From a virus, in IMG/VR virus record IMGVR_UViG_3300032397_000026, positions 1 through 44,255 of that record: a stretch of 44,255 nucleotides of DNA, one strand, 5' to 3'. The notes under the pieces were generated by a model. The model searched no databases. It saw only the letters and a list, made by a program, of their open reading frames with translations, and had not been told where the DNA came from. This document shows, one piece after another, positions 9,377-17,012 of this stretch (position 1 is the first letter of the stretch; each line of letters begins with the position of its first letter). Made by a program: the position numbers and the translations under genes.

Positions 9377-9712
9377 TTGAACATTGAAACTGAGGAATCT
9401 AAACTATTAAAAATTATTGAGGCAAAGGCAGATGAGCTTGAAATTAGAATGGAGAAACGCACTTCATTTAGTGAATGTGGTTTATGTAGTGACTGTAGAA
9501 ATTTAATTGCAATATGTACTAAATTTGGAAAAGTAGTTGCAAAATGTTTTGAAACTTATCAAATATTAAATTCTTCAGATCCCGTTGAACATTGTACTAG
9601 ATATAATAAATTAACTATGTTATCTATTTTTGATATGAAAGATATGGCTATTTTAATAGAATTGAAGAAACCAATAGGTTTTTTGAATGAGGATTTGAGA
9701 AAGGAGGAGTAG
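9377..9712 (+). CDS. Cysteine-rich small protein, unknown function
   Basis: 111 residues, TTG start preceded by GAAGGGAAGATG. The middle holds CGLCSDC with further cysteines at ICTKF, KCFE and HCTRY. The spacing suggests a bound zinc or iron-sulphur centre, although I cannot match a named family. It precedes, with a one-base gap, a second cysteine-rich protein, so the pair may act together. Located between fibre genes and the connector gene. Confidence 0.6.
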   Translation: MNIETEESKLLKIIEAKADELEIRMEKRTSFSECGLCSDCRNLIAICTKFGKVVAKCFETYQILNSSDPVEHCTRYNKLTMLSIFDMKDMAILIELKKPIGFLNEDLRKEE

Positions 9713-9713
9713 A

Positions 9714-9998
9714 TTGAAGATTACTAAAATGATTTTTGAAATGCAGTTGGGTATTATGAAAAGTATTTTGAGGCTTATGGAATTCAAATTTGGAGGCAGA
9801 GATTCTGATCAGTATAAATACATAAAGGAACAGTTAATGAATTACATTTTTGATGCTACTAAAAAGTTTTTTCAACAAGGATTAATAGAGGGTATCTTTG
9901 AAAAGTGTAAATGTTCAGCAAATTTAAGACAAGGTTGGAAGGAATGTAGTCTTTGTAGCGGATCAGGATTTTGCGATAAGGTAGAAAGGGAAGGGTGA
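9714..9998 (+). CDS. Small protein with DnaJ-like zinc motif
   Basis: 94 residues, TTG start one base after the previous stop; the AAAGGAGGAG inside the end of that gene is its ribosome binding site. The C terminus has CKC ... CSLCSGSGFC, resembling the CxxCxGxG zinc repeats of DnaJ and of several phage structural proteins; another copy of this style occurs at 14021. The N-terminal half is predicted helical. Function unknown; possibly an assembly factor. Confidence 0.6.
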   Translation: MKITKMIFEMQLGIMKSILRLMEFKFGGRDSDQYKYIKEQLMNYIFDATKKFFQQGLIEGIFEKCKCSANLRQGWKECSLCSGSGFCDKVEREG

Positions 9999-10001
9999 TT
10001 T

Positions 10002-10364
10002 ATGTCTGCAGGACGATATGATATAAAAATTGATCAGGGCAGTTCTCTTGATATACGGGTAACAATGACCAACGTGGATAATTCACCATTTGATTTGACA
10101 GAATGGACTCCGAGAGGACAGATTAGAAAAACACATCATCATCCTGTTGTAGATGCAAATTTTACATTTTTAATTACAAGTGCAACTTTAGGTAAAATGA
10201 GTATACAACTATCAGCAGCAGAGACAGATGCAATTTCGGCAGGAGAAACTATAGAGGATGATAAAAGTCAGTATGTTTATGATATAGAATTGGAACATAC
10301 CGATGGGACTATCAAAAGAATTTTAGATGGAATTGTATATGTAAGTGCTTCTGTAACTCACTAA
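10002..10364 (+). CDS. Ig-like beta-sandwich virion protein
   Basis: 120 residues, ATG with GGGAAGGGTGATTT upstream. The sequence begins YDIKIDQGSSLDIRV, then SPFDLTEWTPRGQIRKT, then YDIELEHTDGTIKRILDGIVYVS. This is the pattern of a widespread family of phage beta-sandwich proteins encoded near the head-tail joint or baseplate. Probably a structural or decoration protein. It lies 10 bases before the connector gene. Confidence 0.65.
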   Translation: MSAGRYDIKIDQGSSLDIRVTMTNVDNSPFDLTEWTPRGQIRKTHHHPVVDANFTFLITSATLGKMSIQLSAAETDAISAGETIEDDKSQYVYDIELEHTDGTIKRILDGIVYVSASVTH

Positions 10365-10374
10365 GGAGGAAAAT

Positions 10375-11937
10375 TTGAGAACTATTAATATACCGTTTCC
10401 TGATATTACTTATATGGAAAAGTCTAGATTAGTTACTAAAATAGCAAAAGATACTTTAATTCCGAAAGATAGCAGTAGAATATATGTTAGAAATCCTACA
10501 GGAATTTCTGCAGGAGATTTCTTAGTATTGGAAGCATTTGAATCTGATAATGCTGAAATAGTGCAAGTAACGCATGTTGATACAATATATCATGCATTAG
10601 ATTTGGTTACTCCTACTTTATTGGATCATCTTTCGGGAGTAATTATTCTTAGTACTCCTTTTGATATGGTTAAAGTATACATAGGAACTAGTGCTGACAT
10701 AACTACGCATGTAGATTTATCTACTAATTTATTAAGACCAGATAGTGCATATACCTATGTAATAGATCAAACAGGAACATCTTTAGATTATTATTCTTAT
10801 AGATATTTTAATTCTCAGACAGGGTATGTAGGAACTCATACATTATATACTGTATGTATCTACGATGCTGTTTTGACGGTAGATAATCTTAAACGATGGT
10901 TTATGTTTGGATTAGATTTAACTGATGATGACGGATATCCATTTCCTATGTCTATGTTTGAATTTGCAATAAGAGCGGCAGTGGATAATTTAGAAAAAGT
11001 AATTCAAGTAAAGTTAAAACCAACAACAGTCTTAGATGAACGTCATGATTATTTTAGAAATGATTATATAGATTTTGCGTATATTCAGTTAAATAATTGG
11101 CCAGTGATTTCTGTAGAAAGAATTGCACTAAAATATCCTACTGCACAGGCTGAGATATCTTTTCCAATAGAGTGGGCGCAGCTTAGAAAAACAAGAGGTC
11201 AGATACATTTAATACCGACTACTGGTTCGTTGAGTCAAATAATGATTGGAACTGGTGGTGACTATTTAAATTTTGTCTGGAGAGGAATGGATTTTATGCC
11301 TGACCTTTGGAGGATAGACTATACTGCTGGATTTGGAACAGGTTTATGTCCTAATGATGTAGTTGGTATAGTTGGAAAGCTGGCGTGTTTTTATCCTTTA
11401 AATTTGGCTGGAGATCTTGTAGGTGGAATAGCCATAGCGTCAAAAAGTATTGGAATAGATGGACTTAGCCAGAGTGTGAACACAACTTCATGCTTACATC
11501 CAGATGTTTTGGTTTTAGCTAACAATGAGTATAGAAAAATTTCTGAAGTAGGAAGCCCCACTATTTTGTGGGACGGTAATCTGAAAAAGATATTTGTTGA
11601 TAATATTGAAACTCCATTAATGATTACGCCAAATCATTTGATACTAACTAATAATGGATGGAAACGTTCTGAAACTATTTCTATTTTTGACAAAATAGAT
11701 CAAGGAAATGGAAAATTTAAATCTATTAGTTGTATTGATGATTTTTATTTTAAGGGACAGCTATATGATTTATTAAATCAACCAGAGCAACGATTTAAAA
11801 CTATTACAGGAATAGTCCACAATTCGCCGGAGAATGCTGGTTATTCTGCTCGTCTGCGTCAATATGAAAAAGAACTAAAGCTCGAAATTCCCAGATTAGT
11901 TGCTTATTATAAATCTTTTAGAATGGCCGTTTGTTAG
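10375..11937 (+). CDS. Head-tail adaptor/connector protein containing a mini-intein
   Basis: 520 codons starting at TTG 10375 with AAGGAGG. The host protein is read as a neck adaptor because of its region about 195-372: FEFAIRAAVDNLEKVI, then WRIDYTAGFG, then ASKSIGIDGLSQS. It resumes after the insertion with NAGYSARLRQYEKELK, the conserved C-terminal segment of such adaptors. Residues 373-483 interrupt that segment and have intein features (separate entry). Removal would leave a 409-residue protein. The N-terminal 190 residues are a beta-rich extra domain of unknown role. A homing endonuclease gene follows 36 bases downstream. Confidence 0.75.
   Translation: MRTINIPFPDITYMEKSRLVTKIAKDTLIPKDSSRIYVRNPTGISAGDFLVLEAFESDNAEIVQVTHVDTIYHALDLVTPTLLDHLSGVIILSTPFDMVKVYIGTSADITTHVDLSTNLLRPDSAYTYVIDQTGTSLDYYSYRYFNSQTGYVGTHTLYTVCIYDAVLTVDNLKRWFMFGLDLTDDDGYPFPMSMFEFAIRAAVDNLEKVIQVKLKPTTVLDERHDYFRNDYIDFAYIQLNNWPVISVERIALKYPTAQAEISFPIEWAQLRKTRGQIHLIPTTGSLSQIMIGTGGDYLNFVWRGMDFMPDLWRIDYTAGFGTGLCPNDVVGIVGKLACFYPLNLAGDLVGGIAIASKSIGIDGLSQSVNTTSCLHPDVLVLANNEYRKISEVGSPTILWDGNLKKIFVDNIETPLMITPNHLILTNNGWKRSETISIFDKIDQGNGKFKSISCIDDFYFKGQLYDLLNQPEQRFKTITGIVHNSPENAGYSARLRQYEKELKLEIPRLVAYYKSFRMAVC
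11491..11823 (+). other. Mini-intein (111 residues) inside the adaptor gene
   Basis: The inserted segment starts with Cys (CLHPDVLVL, block A). It has a TPNH motif at residues 46-49 (block B), a block F of the form LYDLLNQPEQRF near 91-102, and ends GIVHN with penultimate His and terminal Asn. The +1 residue of the C-extein is Ser. These are the residues needed for Hint-fold protein splicing. At 111 residues it has no endonuclease domain and is shorter than the natural mini-inteins I know of (roughly 125-135). Splicing activity is inferred, not shown. The flanking extein reads through smoothly once the segment is removed. Confidence 0.8.
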
Positions 11938-11973
11938 GTTTATTATTTAATATAGATGTAGGGATGAGGTTTC

Positions 11974-12993
11974 ATGAAACGTGCTAAAAATATTAAACGA
12001 GTTTCTAAAAAAATTAATACATGTGGTTGTGAGTGTGGTGGATACTGTCTTGGCAAGTACATTAATGGTCATGCTAACAAAAATAAGAGACAGTCTGTTG
12101 AGTGGAAAAGAAAAAGATTTGAAAATCTGAATACAGTTAAAAGCTGGTTTAAAAAAGGTGATAAATCCTGGAACAGTAATCTGACTAAAGATATAGATGA
12201 CAGAGTTAAACGTAATGCAGAAAAATGTAGAAAACTTAAGAGAGTAAAAGAGATAGAAATAATAGATGGGAAGATTGTAGAACATAAATATACTAAAGAA
12301 GTCCGCGATAGATTGGGAGAAAATAGAAAGGGAGAAAACAATAACTTTTACAATAAACATCATACGGAAAAATCTAAACAGAAATATAGTGAAACAGTGA
12401 AAAGTAGACCAGAAGAATGGCATGCAGCTAAAAGTGAAAGATTTAGTAAAACTATTTCTGAAAAATCAAAAGAATGGCATTATAAAAAGTGGGAAAAATT
12501 CAGGGAAACAAGAAAAAAGAATGCAAAACCAGCTTGGAATAAGAATAAGGAACTTTCTGAAACTCATGTACGACACATCTTTGAAGCCAATGCAATGGTA
12601 CCAAATAAAACTGAGATATTGATAGATAATGATATTCAGAAGAGCTTTCTTGATATCTTTAAGTTTGTAGTTGGTGATAATAAAACATTTGTAGGTGGTA
12701 GATCTCCAGACTGGATTTGTAAATCTAAAAAACTAATAATTGAGATGTTTGGGAATTATTTTCATGGTCAGAAATTAACAGGTCGAACCAAAGAACAGGA
12801 AGAGAAACAAAGAACAGATCATTTTGCTAAATATGGTTATAAAACATTAATTATCTGGGAATCAGAATTGAAAGATATGGAAGCAGTCAGATTCAAAATT
12901 CAGAGTTTTCTGGAATCCGAAGGCATTTTATTTAATATAGATGAAGTAAAATCTGAAATTGAGAAGGAGCTGAATAATGAAAAAGAAACTTGA
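11974..12993 (+). CDS. Free-standing EDxHD (Vsr-like) homing endonuclease with NUMOD3-type DNA-binding motif
   Basis: 339 residues, ATG 11974 after AGGGATGAGG. The N terminus has CGCECGGYC ... GHANK, a cysteine-rich motif common on phage homing enzymes. About residues 115-140 contain GENNNFYNKHH-TEKSKQKYSE, a NUMOD3 DNA-binding motif. The region about 210-310 has SPDW, LIIEMFGNYFHG, then KYGYKTLIIWESEL, the core of the Vsr-like EDxHD nuclease fold used by I-Bth0305I-type enzymes. It is highly basic, unlike its structural neighbours, and overlaps the next gene by 17 bases. Its place right after the intein-bearing adaptor gene suggests that it cuts an intein-less allele nearby; that target is inferred. 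Confidence 0.85.
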   Translation: MKRAKNIKRVSKKINTCGCECGGYCLGKYINGHANKNKRQSVEWKRKRFENLNTVKSWFKKGDKSWNSNLTKDIDDRVKRNAEKCRKLKRVKEIEIIDGKIVEHKYTKEVRDRLGENRKGENNNFYNKHHTEKSKQKYSETVKSRPEEWHAAKSERFSKTISEKSKEWHYKKWEKFRETRKKNAKPAWNKNKELSETHVRHIFEANAMVPNKTEILIDNDIQKSFLDIFKFVVGDNKTFVGGRSPDWICKSKKLIIEMFGNYFHGQKLTGRTKEQEEKQRTDHFAKYGYKTLIIWESELKDMEAVRFKIQSFLESEGILFNIDEVKSEIEKELNNEKET

Positions 12994-13468
12994 AGAACAA
13001 GAGCGCGTAACAGAACAAAAGAAATCAGAAAAAATGAAATCACCTGAGAAGAATTCAGTTCGTCAGTATGCACGTGATAATCCAGACTTTTCACAAAAAG
13101 TTCCAATTACTGAAATTGCTGAGTTTCTTAACTATTTTGGGTATGAACTACATGATTTTAAAGAAACAGATAATTGGATTTCTGGAGATTTCTTTTTTAT
13201 AGATTTTACTACAGACGGAGAACAGACGATTAGTTTTTCAGTTGATGCTTCTCCGGATGCAGTTTCGATTTTATCGCAAAGACTTTCTGAGGAATTTGGT
13301 CAGTTTTTGGTATTAGAATCTTTTTATTACAATGCTAACGATGATGAAGTTCATTTTGGAGATGATGCAAGTCAGTGTCACTTTAATGACATGGCTGACG
13401 GGATTGCCCAGAAAGTAGAAGCTAGTTGGTTGATTCCGCCTAGTGACTTTATTTCAGCTAGGGCTTAG
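12977..13468 (+). CDS. Neck-region protein, unknown function
   Basis: 163 residues from ATG 12977, with AAGGAG (12963-12968) inside the end of the endonuclease gene. The first 25 residues are strongly charged (KKKLEEQERVTEQKK); the rest is an acidic globular protein with FLNYFGYELHDF and SGDFFFIDF patches. No family was recognised. Its position between adaptor and head-closure-like genes suggests a virion or assembly protein; the upstream endonuclease probably inserted between two originally adjacent genes. Confidence 0.65.
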   Translation: MKKKLEEQERVTEQKKSEKMKSPEKNSVRQYARDNPDFSQKVPITEIAEFLNYFGYELHDFKETDNWISGDFFFIDFTTDGEQTISFSVDASPDAVSILSQRLSEEFGQFLVLESFYYNANDDEVHFGDDASQCHFNDMADGIAQKVEASWLIPPSDFISARA

Positions 13469-13500
13469 GAGAATCAAAAAAGTGCGAGCGAGGTGTTATT

Positions 13501-14013
13501 CTGAAACTTGTAAAAAATAAACCAAAATTAGAGCTAGTTAAAAACAAGACTCCAGATAAAAAATTAGATTATAAAGATGTGAAGTATATTTATTCTGGTG
13601 AAATTATTAAATGTTATGAATTGGGAGATTTTGTATATTTTGATGTGTTTGGCTTAAAGATTCCTATTCCAAAAGATTACTGGGGATATTTTAAGCAGGA
13701 ACTTTCTGAGATTAATATTACCGATAGCATAGAAGCTAATATTACTAATTTAAAAAATCAAATAGAATTGGAATCGAATATTGGTTCAAATCTTTATTCT
13801 TATAGTTTACAAAGTGTAGATCAACCTAAGAAAGTAATAAAGTTACTTAGTAGAAAACGACATGTTATTGATGATGAAGAAACAGTTATAGCACATTTCA
13901 AAAAATATGGAGTAGAGTGTTTAGTCATTTGGGATTATGAGTTAGAACATCCATTATCTATTGCAGCTAAATGGAAATATTTTTTAAAGTTTGGGAATTT
14001 AGTACAGGCATAG
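13501..14013 (+). CDS. Unknown protein whose C terminus looks like a homing-endonuclease remnant
   Basis: The safest start is GTG 13579 (144 residues), but it lacks a ribosome binding site. The frame continues upstream to CTG 13501 (or ATT 13498), which follows GAGGTG by 5 bases and gives the natural-looking N terminus KLVKNKPKLELVK; I favour that start. The N-terminal domain (YSGEIIKCYELGDFVYFDVFGLKIPIP) is unrecognised. The last 40 residues, HFKKYGVECLVIWDYELEHP, match the C-terminal strand-helix of the Vsr-like nuclease at 11974 (HFAKYGYKTLIIWESELKD). The catalytic Asp and Glu region is absent, so this tail is probably a decayed or captured fragment without activity. Confidence 0.6.
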   Translation: MKLVKNKPKLELVKNKTPDKKLDYKDVKYIYSGEIIKCYELGDFVYFDVFGLKIPIPKDYWGYFKQELSEINITDSIEANITNLKNQIELESNIGSNLYSYSLQSVDQPKKVIKLLSRKRHVIDDEETVIAHFKKYGVECLVIWDYELEHPLSIAAKWKYFLKFGNLVQA

Positions 14014-14020
14014 GAGATTT

Positions 14021-14710
14021 ATGAGTTTTGAACGGCAAAGAACAGATTTTCAAACAATAGAATTTACTAGAGCCATTAAAAATTATGGTTATTGGATGGT
14101 GTGGACTAAAGCTACAATTTGTAGTTGCGTAACTTTAGATAAAAATGGTCAGCCAGATTTTAACTGCCCTGCCTGTTTAGGAAAGGGAAAGATCTGGTAC
14201 GATTCAAGAGATATTCAGGGCATTATGGTTGGTTTTAGCGAACTAGAAAGATTTCAGTACAGTGAAAAATTTGGAGAACTATTATCAGGTACTACTTATT
14301 TTACTACATTTCCAGAAAATAGACTTGGATTTTGGGATAGACTTGTTCACGACCACAGCACCATAAGATATTCAGAAATAATTAAAAAGGGAGATTATGG
14401 GAAATCTGATAAATTTAGATTTAATCCAGTAGAAATATCCCTTGTTAGGACGGTTCCTAAAGTGTATACAGAGGGAATTGATTTTACTTTTGACTATAAG
14501 TTAGGACTTTTAAATTGGATTCCAACGGGGTACGAACCAATGACGGGTGATCAGTATTCAGTAGATTATTTTATGCATCCATCTTGGATTGTAATAGATA
14601 TTCCAAATGTTATAAGAGATACTATGGTTAAAAGAAAACAACCAGGAATTTCACATACTCAGTTGCCGATGAAAGCAATTGTTAGATTAGAATATTTTGT
14701 TTTGCCATAG
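14021..14710 (+). CDS. Neck/head-closure-type protein with zinc motif
   Basis: 229 residues, ATG with AGGAG upstream. The N-terminal third holds CSC ... CPACLGKGKIWY, a DnaJ-like zinc knuckle; the rest is beta-rich and ends in LPMKAIVRLEYFVLP. Proteins of this size with a CPAC-GKG motif occur between connector and tail-completion genes in other myoviruses. A structural joint role is inferred from that context. Confidence 0.65.
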   Translation: MSFERQRTDFQTIEFTRAIKNYGYWMVWTKATICSCVTLDKNGQPDFNCPACLGKGKIWYDSRDIQGIMVGFSELERFQYSEKFGELLSGTTYFTTFPENRLGFWDRLVHDHSTIRYSEIIKKGDYGKSDKFRFNPVEISLVRTVPKVYTEGIDFTFDYKLGLLNWIPTGYEPMTGDQYSVDYFMHPSWIVIDIPNVIRDTMVKRKQPGISHTQLPMKAIVRLEYFVLP

Positions 14711-14719
14711 GAGACGAAA

Positions 14720-14920
14720 ATGGATCAAAATGGACATGGTGATTATAGGGCACTTTTTTGGATATTTATTGTTGCTTTAGTTACTGTAGTAGCAGTAGAG
14801 GGTGTTTTTGTAACTTTTGTAGCTATTTTTTGGGATAATCTTTTTTTGAGAATTCTATTTTCTATTTTAGCTTTAAGCTGGATAGCAGTTATTATATTAT
14901 ATGTCTGGGATAGTTTATGA
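14720..14920 (+). CDS. Small two-helix membrane protein
   Basis: 66 residues from ATG, preceded by AGGAG. Two hydrophobic segments (about 12-35 and 41-62) follow a short polar N terminus. No signal peptide or named family. It lies between neck genes and could be a lysis or superinfection-exclusion membrane protein, but nothing in the sequence decides this. Confidence 0.6.
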   Translation: MDQNGHGDYRALFWIFIVALVTVVAVEGVFVTFVAIFWDNLFLRILFSILALSWIAVIILYVWDSL

Positions 14921-14948
14921 ATGTAAGAGGGAATCTCGGCGAAAGTCT

Positions 14949-15665
14949 ATGAAAAGTTCTTTAAAAGTTACAGCTGAAAGAAAGGGTTTACTACCAAATC
15001 TTAGAAGACTGGGGTCTGCTATTTTGGGTCAGGTGGGTGAGGTTGCCCGTTATGAGTGGGCAAAAGCTGCAAAAAGCAAACTAAAGTCTACCACGGGTTT
15101 GTATATTTCTAGTTTAAGTCCGGTAGAAGTCAAAAGAAATACAGCTACAATTACTCTTCGAGGAAGTCTTCCTAACATGATAGAACAAGGTTGTTCTGCT
15201 TATGATTTAAAGATAGGGCTTTTAAAAAGTTCTAAAGTTAAAAAAACAAAAACAGGAAAACCTTATATTACAGTTCCGTTTAGTCATACGGCTCCTGGTG
15301 GTGGGAATAGAGGATCATTAACAATGCCGAGACCAGTTTATAGATTAGCTTCTCAGCTAAATGTTGGAGGTTCTAGTTTAAATCTTCCTGTTAAGTTGAG
15401 CGGACATGGAATGCGATCTAAGCTTTCACAAGATTTGTCTAAATTTGGCAACTATACTTGGAAATCATCTCCGTATTCGGGTATGGTGAAAGTTCAGAAA
15501 GGTAGAAGAGCGGGTTTTATGACATTTAGAAGAGTATCGAAAAATAGTAATACTTCAAGTTGGATACACCCAGGATTTCCTGGAATATTTGCTTCTGAAA
15601 CGGCAGTTAATAAAATTCAAAACCAAGTGTCTATTATTGCAGAAAGGATTTTGACCTCAAATTGA
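14949..15665 (+). CDS. HK97 gp10-like neck/tail-completion protein
   Basis: The frame is open from ATG 14901, inside the preceding gene, but ATG 14949 gives a better N terminus (KSSLKVTAERKGLLPN) of a 238-residue product; the ribosome binding site is weak for both. It is basic, with helix-rich start, TLRGSLPNMIEQGCS in the middle, and TFRRVSKN ... SWIHPGFPG near the end. The last pattern is typical of gp10-like tail-completion proteins. Expected to sit at the neck between connector and tail terminator. Confidence 0.65.
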   Translation: MKSSLKVTAERKGLLPNLRRLGSAILGQVGEVARYEWAKAAKSKLKSTTGLYISSLSPVEVKRNTATITLRGSLPNMIEQGCSAYDLKIGLLKSSKVKKTKTGKPYITVPFSHTAPGGGNRGSLTMPRPVYRLASQLNVGGSSLNLPVKLSGHGMRSKLSQDLSKFGNYTWKSSPYSGMVKVQKGRRAGFMTFRRVSKNSNTSSWIHPGFPGIFASETAVNKIQNQVSIIAERILTSN

Positions 15666-16774
15666 CAAACATCGACGAAGTTTTACACTCGTTTCTTGAT
15701 GATAAGATAGCTGAAATTAAATCTGATCCATCTATTTTAGATCAGATTTTTGAAGGTAAAACGGCAGAGAAAATTGAAAGTATAAAACAGTTTATTTCTA
15801 ATTCTGATATTAGGACTGTTTATCATTTTCCAAGGGATGCAACTGATCTCCCATGTTATGCGATTTCTTTGGATAGCTCTACAGAATCTGAGCAGATTAT
15901 AGGTTCTAGTGGAGATCTTTATGATGAAGTTTATATTTCTAATATGGAAGATGGATGGCTTTCGTCCGATAGTAGTATTTTTCGTTGGAATGAAATGGAT
16001 TTACCACCTGATCTTCCGTTTGATGTTAAACAGTTTTATAGTTCTATGGTAGTCAAAGATGGGAGACGTTCATGCCATGTAATAGGTGAAGTTAGAGAAC
16101 AATCAGAATATCATTCAAATAAAGGAATTTGGATAGATTTTCAGAATAGTGTACTTGAGGGTGGCTATGTCAGCCTAGTAGATAAAGGTGTAGTTGATGT
16201 ATGGATTAAAAGTAATAGAATTGGTAATTTTCTTGAATTTGGTTTTGGTGAAAAAGCTCATAGAGAGCAGGTGTTTAACTTTCCAGTAACTGTTAAAAAT
16301 TTATGGGAAAAAATTAGAATAGATATTAAAAAAGTGGCTAATAGAGATAAAGAAAGAATTAGATATATGAGTTTTTTAATTACAGATTCAACTCAATATG
16401 TAGATATTTACATAGATGCTTTACGGGGTGAAAGATCTGCTTTTGGAACTTATGAAGAAACCTTTTTTGATAACAGACATAAAATAGAATGTTGGACTAA
16501 TAATGCTGAATTAACTTTGATTATGTATGATATAGTAAAGTGGTTTTTACTTAAGTATCGTACTTATCTAGAGACATCTTGGGGGTTTATGGAACAAAGG
16601 TTAGATGGAGGAGACATTATTCCTCAACCTGAATTTTATCCTGAATTTGCTTACATTAGAGCATTGGGTTACAACTGTAAAACTATTGAGATAGTTCCGA
16701 GAGAGTATGAGTTAACTGCGCTGGAAGTTAAAATAGGGCGTCAAGATTGGGGAGTGGGGATGTCATCTAATTAA
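15662..16774 (+). CDS. Neck/tail-terminator-region protein, unknown fold
   Basis: 370 residues beginning at TTG 15662, overlapping the TGA of the upstream gene (TTGA). The N terminus is helical and acidic; the middle (about 120-270) is beta-rich with paired RHN-like turns; the C-terminal region has WFLLKYRTYLE and IRALGYNCKTIEIVPREYELTALEVKI. Gene order (after gp10-like, before sheath) is the usual place of the tail terminator, though it is longer than common terminators. Role inferred from position only. Confidence 0.55.
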   Translation: MTNIDEVLHSFLDDKIAEIKSDPSILDQIFEGKTAEKIESIKQFISNSDIRTVYHFPRDATDLPCYAISLDSSTESEQIIGSSGDLYDEVYISNMEDGWLSSDSSIFRWNEMDLPPDLPFDVKQFYSSMVVKDGRRSCHVIGEVREQSEYHSNKGIWIDFQNSVLEGGYVSLVDKGVVDVWIKSNRIGNFLEFGFGEKAHREQVFNFPVTVKNLWEKIRIDIKKVANRDKERIRYMSFLITDSTQYVDIYIDALRGERSAFGTYEETFFDNRHKIECWTNNAELTLIMYDIVKWFLLKYRTYLETSWGFMEQRLDGGDIIPQPEFYPEFAYIRALGYNCKTIEIVPREYELTALEVKIGRQDWGVGMSSN

Positions 16775-16808
16775 TTTTTTATATAAATATAGTATATGGG
16801 ATTAAAAA

Positions 16809-16988
16809 ATGGAAAATTTTGCGCCTAGATTTGGATTTAATGAATTTTTAAATTCGCTTAAGGGCAAGTATCTTATTGAAACTATTGGTGGTTTTTCTAA
16901 CTGGATGAAAAGATACGGTATACCAAAATCTTTAAATGAGACTCAGTGGAAAGATAAACTTGATGAATTTATGAACAGAAAAGTCTAA
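16809..16988 (+). CDS. Small protein before the sheath gene
   Basis: A 59-codon frame runs from ATG 16809 to TAA 16986-16988 in the gap before the sheath gene. The product (MENFAPRFGFNEFLNSLKG ... NWMKRYGIPKSL) is globular-looking with aromatic and basic residues. Upstream, TATGGGATT is only a weak ribosome binding site. Unknown function; gene-like composition and fit in the gap support it. Confidence 0.5.
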   Translation: MENFAPRFGFNEFLNSLKGKYLIETIGGFSNWMKRYGIPKSLNETQWKDKLDEFMNRKV

Positions 16989-17012
16989 AAATCTAAATGG
17001 AGGTAGTATAAA

